30,612 nt of DNA from Grammothele lineata (Eukaryota; Basidiomycota; Agaricomycetes; Polyporales; Polyporaceae), in NCBI GenBank assembly GCA_002150815.3, contig NDFF03000198.1, positions 1-30,612 of the forward strand, given 5' to 3'. A model generated the notes under the pieces. The model did no database searches. It was given only the letters and a program-made list of their open reading frames with translations, and was not told the origin of the DNA. Each line of letters opens with the position of its first letter. Position 1 is the first letter of the stretch. This document shows, piece after piece, positions 10,194 through 18,496 of this stretch. Position numbers and translations under genes: made by a program.

Positions 10194-10826
10194 ATGAGCA
10201 AGCAACACCCGAAGGCCTCGCAGAGTAGGAGTAAGTCAAATGCAGGCGGCACCGGCTTTTACCAGCCTCGCGCTGCAGTCCGCAACCTAGGTCTCCCCGG
10301 GGACGGCCGGCGTCGACTTACGTCTGCCGTCCTGATAGACCAGGAGGGCGACGGCCTAGATTTGGAGGAACCGCCTCCGCTTGAAGATCCTAGCCCCGGA
10401 AGCCGGCCCCATCCCGCGGATGCACACGACCTGGCGTTCGACAAGAGCACGTCTCCTGAGGCCGTGGATGGGCCGAAAGGCCTCCCCGTTGTTGCTACAG
10501 AGAAGAAGAAGCGGTACCAGAGCTCGGTACGTTCTCGCTTATGGCGTTTGTTGGCATGTCTGACGGGGATGTTGATAGGACGAACCGATAAAAGTACGGA
10601 TGGAGGTACCTCGACGAATGCCTCCGTCTCGATGGGCGGGGGCGTTATGCGCACAGTACACGCTGTCTGTCATGTCATCCGAAAAGGCCGGCGAAGTTTC
10701 GTTGTTGGGATTGTACCGGCGGCGAGCTCTTCTGTCAGGGGGAAAGTTTTGGGCCAGGCGAGTCTTCCTTTCGAGGTTTCATGCGGGATGCCGCTTCAAG
10801 AGCGGAGTGGACTTGGAGGCGACTGT
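10194..10826 (+). pseudogene. KDZ transposase 5' fragment with CxC2-like cysteine cluster
   Basis: Exon 1 (10194-10526, 111 codons, MSKQHPKASQSRSKSN...) ends in EKKKRYQSS, and a 52-base intron (10527-10578, GTACGT/TAG) leads to DEPIKV. After a one-base shift near 10598 the frame from 10601 gives WRYLDECLRLDGRGRY, RCLSCHPKRPAKFRCWDC and TGGELFCQ. The order KKRY.SSD.P...W...Y.DE.LRL.GRG, C..C, YRC.DC.GG.L.C is the N-terminus of KDZ (Kyakuja-Dileera-Zisupton) transposases, whose cysteine cluster precedes the transposase core. KDZ elements are large DNA transposons abundant in mushrooms. Here the frame decays soon after the cluster (stop at about 10826) and no KDZ catalytic core is seen downstream, so the copy is truncated. 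Confidence 0.65.
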
Positions 10827-10849
10827 GATCGCAAGCACGAGTCGATGAT

Positions 10850-11441
10850 CGGCGGTGATAACTCGAAGCGGACGGCGGCCAGAGGCCAGCGACGAGCCTC
10901 GTTATACCCACAGCGAGCACGGGGTTGACAACCTGGACGACCACGAGGACCCTATCTCTAAGCAGGACACGCTCGACGAGCAGGAGTGCGGCCCTGTGCG
11001 TAAAGATGGGGAGAGCGACTCGGACGAGCACGACGGCAGCGAGGACCCGGTCCCGGACGACGAACGCGAGAGCCCGAGGCCGACAGGCGCGATACCCGCC
11101 ACGACGGTCGGAAACGCAGCCCCGAGTATCAAGACCTGCCAGTCCTAGACGGCCGTCGGCCAGGTGGACTACGAGCGCCGCAACGTCGACGACAAGCGTG
11201 GGGGCGAGCGCCTAGGCGAGCGCAACGCCGACTTTGAGCACAAGGACCTGAGGCCAGCGAGTGCAACGAGTGCCACGACGAGCGTAACGAGGGCGGGGAT
11301 CCAGTTCCGGACGACCAGCGAGCGGGAGCACCGGAAGCCGAAGAAGGGCGCGACGCCGACGAGCGCATGGGCGACGAGAGCGCGAGCCTGGACCGGTGCG
11401 AGGAAGGCGGGAGGACGGCGGCTAGCAGGGCTTTAGCATGT
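10850..11441 (+). other. Charged low-complexity coding-like sequence
   Basis: Three staggered plus-strand frames encode Asp/Glu/Arg-rich peptides. Two of them contain a related segment, DEHDGSEDPVPDDERE at about 11026-11071 and DERNEGGDPVPDDQRA at about 11278-11325, about 250 bases apart, so an acidic unit has been duplicated and frame-shifted. It follows the KDZ fragment without a gap and could be a decayed part of that element or a separate acidic protein. No domain is recognisable. An AATAAA sits near 11480. Confidence 0.35.
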
Positions 11442-11797
11442 AGTGAGATATGAATGTGGAGTTGATGGTGTTGCACCCAATAAAAATGTATGCTCATTTC
11501 AATCCTTGTTTGCGTGAGGAGGCTCTGCAATAATAACTCTTATATTCAAGTAGATGCTCTGAATTCGTTTCAAGTTGTCTCTGTTTGGCCTCAGCGCTTC
11601 CTCAGGCCAACCTTAGCCGCCCACCACCCGCCCACCGACAGGTGCCCTTTCGCCGCCCTTCCTCATGATGACATGTCTCACCCTCCCAAGTATTGTTCTG
11701 CATGTTCCTCTGCCTTAGCACCTCCCTGTCGCCTCCTCTCTTTCAACACACTCCCATCTTTATGTCTCTGTTCGACCTACCTCCAACGCTCAGCCTA
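11442..11797. other. Intergenic, AATAAA present
   Basis: The only noteworthy signal is AATAAA near 11480, in a position where it could serve polyadenylation of plus-strand sequence ending near 11440. No gene is supported in the rest. Confidence 0.35.
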
Positions 11798-13374
11798 TCA
11801 GAAGAACCTGGATTGCACTGATCGCACTGAATCGCACTGACGCGCGAGTAAGAGTCGTTCAGTACCCAGTAGCGGCATGCCCGGGACAATACAGGCGACA
11901 CCGTCAGTTCTGCCAGTGGTATAGTATTGAGTGGGGGTGATAGTATGTTTTCGCTGTAGCTTGTAGATAAGATATACATTGGTATAACTACATTTCGTAC
12001 GACGGCTCGCTGCTGGGTCGACCGCGTTAAAAGCAGCCTCTTCGTCCGACGCGTCGACATTCGAATCGCCGTCGCCCGACGGCACCTCAGACTTGTTCAC
12101 CTGAACAGACGATTCAGCGAGGTCGAGCAGCTCATTGAATCGTGCTGGGTGCTTAACGAGCCCTTCGACCGAACCCTTGCGCATTTATACTGTATCCTTC
12201 CCCGCGTTCACCTTTTAAAACCCATCCTTATCGCCCTCAAATACTCCAGTCTTGAACGCAGCAAATGGGCGTCGAACCTGATAAATGCCCCATCAATGCC
12301 ACGGCGTCTCGACTGGGCGATCTTCGCACCGGAGTCCATGACTTACCGCGACAGTGGTCAGCGCAACAGCACTGACCGGTTGGCTTGAAACCTTGATTCG
12401 CCCCGGGCGTGACACCTTGACATGGAACGCCAGGACATGCGCTATCCATTCAGACTGAAGGGCGCCGCGCGCCAGATTAGGATTCTGGATCGGAAATGTT
12501 TGAGTACTACCATCCAAAGCCGGGCCGGGGCTTATCGACCGCACCAAGAGACTCACCGTGATGTTGTGCTCTCGATAGAAGGTGGCGCGGCCCTTCTTGA
12601 GGGCGTTATGCACGAATTCTTCAATGTCCGACTTGTTCAGGGGCTTGACTTTCAACTTGATCAGGCGAACAGCGAGGATAAAGAAGTACGACCGCCAGTC
12701 ATACACCTGCTGCCGCACCTAGTAGGTGTTGAAATGAGAAGATGATGCATCGAGCCATATCACAGGGACTCGCGCTTGCAAACTTACGAATGTGTAGATC
12801 TTCTCGCCAGGCTTGATGGCGTCAAGGTCCGCTTCAGGACACGCGTTCTTGATGACTTGCCGAAGGATCTTCAAGAAACGTTCGTCTCCATGGTCGAGGT
12901 CCTACGGATCATCTTGTGCACCGTGGTACTTGATGGGCGACGCGACGACGAGCGGGAGCGAAGCCCTGATCCACAATGGGAGACCTTTGATGCCGCGGGA
13001 CTCCTCTGCGGAAGGTGGCGCCGTCGATGAATGTGCCAGTGGTATCGTTGAGCGATCCGTCGTGGTTGGAGTCTGAGGCAAGGGCGCTGAAAGAGCACCA
13101 TGCCGCTATCCGCGTCAGAGAGACCAACACTCGTCCGAGAGGACGAAGCGGGAGTAGAACGCTATCCGAGTCGAGAATGCAAGGGTGTCGAACGAGACAG
13201 GGGATCTTCCTCGAATTCGACATCAATTTCTTTGAAGACGATGTCGAGGTGAGAAGACGGCTGTCATTGCTACTTGCCACTCAAGGAGCTACGAAATTCG
13301 TCCGTAAATGCATCGTCGTTGTGAGCAGATCTTGATGCCTTCTTAGCCTTGGGCTTGGGCTTTTTCGTGGGCAT
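11798..13374 (-). pseudogene. Broken basidiomycete-type orphan gene
   Basis: A minus-strand gene begins at the ATG at 13374 (MPTKKPKPKAKKASRSAHND, a Lys-rich start). One frame then gives KGLPLWIRASLPLVVASPI, ..DDP-stop-DLDHGDERFLKIL, RQVIKNACPEADLDAIKPGE and KIYTF, an intron 12787-12719 (GTAAGT/TAG), VRQQVYDWRSYFFILAVRLI and GRATFYREHNIT, a GTGAGT donor at 12556, ARGALQSEWIAHVLAFHVK from 12484, and an acidic end near 11900. The order GLP.W....LP...., (W)DL, L..I......P, ..Q....WRS, FYRE, R.G.FQS..I...FA.H is that of a large orphan family I recall in Agaricomycetes; no function is known. The TAG at 12904-12902 sits where the family usually has Trp, and the frames between 13270 and 13045 do not join cleanly, so the copy is probably dead. 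Confidence 0.45.
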
Positions 13375-13389
13375 GCTAGCCTCGCAATT

Positions 13390-14095
13390 AAAGTGAGATG
13401 TCACACAAACGACGGCGACGAGTGGGCCGTACGCACGTTGAATCGTCGTCCTCTAGGGCGCGCTTGGATGAAGGATTAGAAAAGAGCGTCCCTAGCGTGC
13501 TAAGCTCTTCGCGACGTGCGTGGATCGCGCCTCGGACTTGCTCATTCCGGATTCTCTTCTGGGCCGCCGTAAGAGCCTGTCATTGTGTTGGCGTGTGCTT
13601 GGGGATAATGTTGTCCGTTCCAACGATCTTTCGCACAACCTCAATTGGTGCATGGTTGTTGCATTCATCTCAGGTAACAAATCTGCGCAACCAATACCAA
13701 AAGCCAACACCGTCCGAGAGCCCCACCGACAACCGCCCTGAGCGAAGCGAGGGCAACTCTTGCATATATTCACCTGCCATATATCTTGAGCACGTTCGAG
13801 CGCCTCGCGAACCCAACTCACGCCACGCATTAAGCTCAAGTGCACGCAAGTGCGCGAAATCGGACCGTGTGTACTGGAATCGAGTCCAGCGTGGTTGCCA
13901 AGGCACGACCGTGCTGGATCGCATTTCGCGGGGTGTGTGGGGTGACTTGGTCGCTTCGGGCAAGTTGCGCGACGCGCCTGCTAGGTAGCATAGTGCATCA
14001 TGATCGTGGGTGGTGGGGGTGCCAGTGACGATGATAGTGTTCCGCTGCGCGCGAAGCAGGACACATGATTTTAGCTGGGGGAGTTTAATGCACAC
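13390..14095 (-). pseudogene. Coding-like remnant upstream of orphan gene
   Basis: On the minus strand 14095-13670 is open for 141 codons and 13845-13400 contains ALTAAQKRIRNEQVRGAIHA and an RALEDDDS..RPTRRRR segment that ends just before the ATG at 13374. The Lys/Arg-rich helical segment and basic tail resemble nuclear or DNA-binding accessory peptides, but I cannot name a family. It could be the 5' part of the gene at 13374-11798 or a separate protein. Confidence 0.25.
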
Positions 14096-14486
14096 TGGGT
14101 ATCCTTTTGAAACTTACCTGGTCGTGAGGCGAGGGGGTCCCCTGTCTATTCATAAACACCGCGATTATTCGAGCTACGAAGCGCAGGACTCGCGTTGTTT
14201 CTGACATGTCTAGTAGTAAGGTGAGCCTCCCAAGTATCTAACGGTATTTATATAGCACGAAAGCGGAGAATAATAGGGAGCGTGAAGGGGGAACGGGTCC
14301 AGAGGGCTGCAGGAGGAGGACGCGTTTCCTCGAATCTCCTCCCGGCGCCCACGGCTCCTCCGGATGCCGAGGAGCCAGATCTCCTCCACCCCCTCCGCCT
14401 CCGGCGGGTGCCCGCTGGAGGCTCCAGAGATCTTCCCGTTTCCTGATGCAGCCTTGAACGGTGTAGGGAGAGCCCAGTAGCCTTTC

Positions 14487-15164
14487 TCATTCGGGTCTGT
14501 ACTTGTCTGGTCTGGACCTTCTTTGTGCAGCCCATCGAGTTGGTGCACTCGGTAGGCAGAACATCCTATTCCCGTATCCATGTATATACTGTGAGTAATG
14601 CTGCCGCTTCTCTGCGATAACCAACACACGAGAATGCTGGGCAGCAGGCGTAGATGATGCACCGCCCTCCTGCCTCTTTGGGCACGAAACCGGGCAGCTT
14701 GTCATCAGAGAATGCGACGGCAGTAGCAGCATGTACGCACTTTGGCCGAATTCCTGCGCGGTCGTCATGCGTCGCTTGACCCGAGGTTTGCGTTGCCCTT
14801 CCGCACGACGCCTCTTAGCGTAGTTGGGCGGTTGGGGGGGGGGGCCAGCCGTGGTAGAGGTGGGCTGTGGATGGGGTGGAGGTGGACCTATAGAGGCGTT
14901 GCTTGTGGTCCCCGTGCGAGGGGATGGGCCCAGGCAATTGAAGGCGGCGTTAGATGTGAAGGCGGCGTTAGATGTGGAGGCGGCAGGAGAGGTGGGGTAG
15001 AGGGGAGCAGTGAGTGAGACAGGCGAGCTGGAGGTGGAGCCGAGCGGCGTGGGTGCATAGAGCGCGTCGAGCGGGGCGGGGACGTCGAGCGAGGGGGAGT
15101 CGGCGCAGGGGAAGCGAGGGGGAGGCGCAGGCTGGGAAGCGCACGGGGAGGGTAGGGATGTCAA
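14487..15164 (-). CDS. Pro/Ser-rich hypothetical protein, partial
   Basis: This is the longest uninterrupted frame in this part of the window (225 codons, minus strand). The first 110 residues are rich in Pro, Ser, Thr and Ala with an internal duplication (TSNAAF repeated, encoded by two copies of an 18-base unit near 14940-14976). A basic cluster, NYAKRRRAEGQRKPRVKRR, follows and could act as a nuclear localisation signal, then AQEFGQSAYMLLLPS. The frame loses protein-like character toward its 3' end, where an intron is probable. An 11-base G run at 14834-14844 lies inside it. No domain or family was recognised, and a purely compositional open frame is possible. Confidence 0.3.
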   Translation of the reverse strand: MTSLPSPCASQPAPPPRFPCADSPSLDVPAPLDALYAPTPLGSTSSSPVSLTAPLYPTSPAASTSNAAFTSNAAFNCLGPSPRTGTTSNASIGPPPPHPQPTSTTAGPPPQPPNYAKRRRAEGQRKPRVKRRMTTAQEFGQSAYMLLLPSHSLMTSCPVSCPKRQEGGASSTPAAQHSRVLVIAEKRQHYSQYIHGYGNRMFCLPSAPTRWAAQRRSRPDKYRPE

Positions 15165-16221
15165 CAGCTCCTCCTTGCGGTCTTCGATGGCATGGTGCGA
15201 GCTACCAAATGCGGCCCTAGTCAGGTCTTCAGCGTTGATGGCCGTCAGCGTTGATGTGAGTGGTCAAGATGCGGACTCGTGCCCGCCCTTTGCTGGGCAG
15301 AGGGAACGAGTGCTGTCGGAACACGGTTCAACCAGAGATAGACGCGGCACGCACCTCGTCACAAGGCGTCTACGTGGCCTCGGGATGGTGTGGTTGCCCT
15401 AGGAGCCGCGGTGGTGGGAGCAGAAAAGTGGAAGAGGAGGCAGCAGACGCGCCACAGGAGAAGACCCACTGGATATGCACGGAAACACCGCAGCTTATAG
15501 GGCCTGGCGGACCCAGCAAGCGCGAAGATTCAAGCACAAGTGGCTGCTCTCGGTGTGGGCAGAGGACGAGGGGGGGAGCGAGCGTCGAGGGGATGGCAGC
15601 TGGTACTTAAGTACTTAGGATTCGAATTCAACGGCCGCGGGCAGTCAACAACGCGTCGCGAATGCACGTGCTACTACCGCTTTGGTGCCCACGTGGCGCG
15701 CGCGATTGCCATGGCGCTAGGCCGCCAGGCGCCTACCGGGCCTTTTCAAAGGGCCACGGCTCTCCAGCTCAGCCAAAACGACCTGGTGACTTGCCGTTGT
15801 TCCGCGACGCTGCGCGCGCTTTGTACGATTCCTGGCACTTGGAAGGAATAGCATAAATGGTACGGTATACAAAGGCTCCAGTCAAGCGCCTGTTGTCAAT
15901 TGAACGGTTTGGAAATGAGGTCTGTAATGCCATAACTCGGAGGCCAGTGTCAGGTGCCAGTGCGTCCGCCATTGTGAACGCGCCGTCATTTGTTAATAAG
16001 GAACCCGGAAGGCGCGTTCACAATGAACTCACCGCTGAGGGCTTTGAGAGGCAGTGGAATGAGGCCCGCATGTGAACGACGCCATGCGACACAGGAGATC
16101 ATGATGTCGGGACAAAACATCGGATTAATGGGTGACTCGTTTCAATCACGTGCAATAAAAAGGCAGTAAAAAGAAAACTGATTCCCAAGTGGAATCATAA
16201 CTTGAGGTTAATGACCCCTGA
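15165..16221. other. No supported gene
   Basis: Plus-strand frames at 15260-15610, 15540-15851 and 15857-16075 have no recognisable motif or splice pattern linking them. Nothing else stands out. Confidence 0.4.
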
Positions 16222-16308
16222 GCGGGTTTGTCGCGCCTTTCAAACTCTGCTGTGGCTAAGGTCTCCGGCAATCTCGGGTGTCCCCTTAGCGCTTGCAGAC
16301 TTGTGCTT
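16222..16308 (-). repeat. Dispersed repeat R2, copy B (inverted)
   Basis: The reverse complement of this block matches 6879-6965 (core about 29 of 32 bases). It shows the repeat family occurs in both orientations. Confidence 0.6.
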
Positions 16309-16682
16309 GCAGGCCTCTATCGCAGGGAGTGTGAGTGATCCCATCTATGAGGCATGAGGCATCGTGCACCAACAACAAGTAGATAGATCATCCATATAAT
16401 GGTTTTCCATGTAGTTCTGAGTATTGTGCGGCCTTCACGGCACGTATAAGAAGTAATCGCGTGTCAAGTGCGTTCCATGCCTCCACATATAGGCGCTCAC
16501 GTGCCCTCCGAGCCGGTTCATCCTCGCACATGCAACACTGCATCAAAATATGAGGAAATCACATATATTGCAACCTAATAGGGTGCAAGCTCTGATGTGA
16601 ATGTTGGTTCTGCTTAGAGTAAGAAGCCGTGAGCTGAAATTGCATGGCTTGTACGCTCCCAGCGGGCGCCTATGGTCCGATG
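16309..16682. other. No supported gene
   Basis: The sequence between the R2 copy and the left end of the inverted-repeat element contains no motif-bearing frame or clear repeat. Confidence 0.4.
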
Positions 16683-18353
16683 CATCAGTAAACCCGGAAA
16701 TGTCTTAGCGCCATAACTTGCCTTAACAGCCTACCAAATTCCACTAAGACAGTAAGACCACTATGGCGGTAAGAAAGGTGCTGTTCTTAAGACAACACGC
16801 GGCACTTTTTGAATTGGGGCAGGGATATCTTGAAAACACCGAAAACATTGTTATCTGCACAAATATACAGCTGATGTCGTTTAGGAAGAGGGCGAGTGAG
16901 TGAGATTGCGCGCATGGGCCTGAGCGGCCAGAGGCGATTGCGGAAGCGCCGAACTTTGACGCGTCATCTGGCTAGCGCCTTTGGGCGCTTCGGACTTCAC
17001 TATTTTCTTTTCGACAACCTCCTTTCGCTGCACTCAAGCTCGTACCATCCCTGGGTCCTCCTCCCGCCTTGTATCCACTTAATTCTCGATGTGGACTAAC
17101 GACGAGTGAGTATTACCATCCCTTGCTGTGACAGCCTAGTGAACTATTGTCTGACACTACATACTCGTATCAGCGCAACTTCAATCTGACGTGGCCGGGC
17201 CGCCATGCGACAGCTTTGGGCCTGAGGCGATGTCGTTCAAACAAGATTCGGAGGAGGATGGTGCCGGGAACTAAAAGGATGGACATGCTATCATCCAGGT
17301 GCGTAGTGCTTGAACGATGTTGGTGCTATTGTCCCCATCCCCACCTCACTGTGAGTCTACTCGTCTCGAGCATGCGCTGTCCCCCGGTTTCTCACATTTA
17401 CTGCGCCAGTGGCCACGGAAAGCAGCAGCACCTCGTGCATGCTCATGCAGGCACTCGTCTTGACGGCCTCATCAAGAGTCGTGCAATGCGCACGCTCTCG
17501 AGGCCATGTCTCTAGCTGTGCTCGCCAAGGACAATACCATTCGTCAAGGTCTTGAGGAGTCGACCTCCTGCTCCTGTAGTTCAGAAACCAGTAAGTTAGT
17601 CATACGAATGTCATTCCTTGCGCGGTGGTCGCTCTCAAAGGCTATTATGCATTCAATGGTGCAACACTTTAAAGCGAACCCCACATTCCCGACTTCGCCC
17701 AATGACTTGGGCTTGTCCGTTGCCGCGTTCGTGCTATACCTAACAGGAATGGTGTGCAACGTGGACCTGTCTTGCGACGTGCGCTACCCGCTCACGATGG
17801 GTACGCAGTTTTTGAGGACGTGGGTTCCGCAGGCGGCCACGGGGGACATGCACCCGACAGCAACTGGAGACTGTCCAAATCAGCCCGCGCTTTTCGGCGC
17901 TCGGTGCGGGCTGGAATGGGCGCAGCGGGAGGTCGGTGAGCATTTCCTGCTCCTGCATTCCGTATGCATGGAGGGGATGGATTCGCTAGTAGTCGGGCGC
18001 AAGCTTTCATGCAGCGTGCAAGCTGCAACCATGCTCAATGGCTTCGCGTAGTACACGTATAGTAGTGTAGTATCGCTATTATGTTGTAGGCCAACTGTCT
18101 CCCTAATCCGTAGCCAACATGTCCCCTCGCCGTCGCTTTGCGCGTCAGCCGAGGCCGGCCCACTGGCCATCTTAATATATTCACCGTCTTAACAAGAGGG
18201 TCTCAGCACTCAATGGCTCGTCTTAACGGAATATTTGACGGTCTTAACTGACCTGTCATAGCACGTCTTAACGCCATCATGACCGTCATAAGCGCCATAA
18301 CCTCCCGCTAAGACCCGTTAAGACCCGTTAAGACATTTCCGGGTTTACTGATG
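16683..18353. mobile_element. 1.67 kb non-autonomous DNA transposon with 25-base TIRs
   Basis: The left end (16683-16707) reads CATCAGTAAACCCGGAAATG then TCTTA; the reverse complement of the right end (18353-18329) is identical for 25 bases and continues with a near match. Both ends are followed by several short GTCTTAAC/GTTAAGAC motifs (for example near 18199, 18223, 18241 and 18275 and a tandem CCGTTAAGAC pair at about 18312-18334), the kind of subterminal repeat typical of hAT- or MULE-type elements. No transposase is recognised inside. The largest internal frames are 17147-17515 and 17506-18051. The latter has GT/AG signals nearby and could be a captured gene fragment. A target-site duplication could not be settled (flanks ..CCGATG and TGAGGC..). 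Confidence 0.7.
17506..18051 (+). CDS. Open frame inside the TIR element, unknown
   Basis: A 181-codon frame lies inside the 1.67 kb inverted-repeat element. It encodes LAVLAKDNTIRQGLEEST, LSKAIMHSMVQHFKANP, GLSVAAFVLYLTGMVCNVDL and a Gly/Cys-bearing C-terminus. There is a moderately hydrophobic stretch around residues 70-90. In-frame coding-like sequence (RPHQESCNAHALEAM) extends upstream of the ATG, so the true gene may be spliced. No domain was recognised. It may be a host gene fragment carried by the element or a fortuitous frame. Confidence 0.3.
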   Translation: MSLAVLAKDNTIRQGLEESTSCSCSSETSKLVIRMSFLARWSLSKAIMHSMVQHFKANPTFPTSPNDLGLSVAAFVLYLTGMVCNVDLSCDVRYPLTMGTQFLRTWVPQAATGDMHPTATGDCPNQPALFGARCGLEWAQREVGEHFLLLHSVCMEGMDSLVVGRKLSCSVQAATMLNGFA

Positions 18354-18496
18354 TGAGGCTCCTGCATCTCACTGCAATGTGTGTACTGAACGTTCGCAGA
18401 AGCAAATAGTGCAGGCCCATATGTCAGCGAGATTTTAGTGATAAGACCTGATAAAATCTTTCTTTTTCCCCTGCGCTTCTCTGGCCCCCCGCTGCT
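18354..18496. other. Spacer before MULE gene
   Basis: About 140 bases lie between the right end of the TIR element and the MULE start codon. No promoter motif is convincing. Confidence 0.3.

Noticed and set aside
10194..11441. A complete KDZ transposase
   Set aside because: Only the N-terminal cysteine cluster is present. No KDZ catalytic core follows before the sequence becomes low-complexity.
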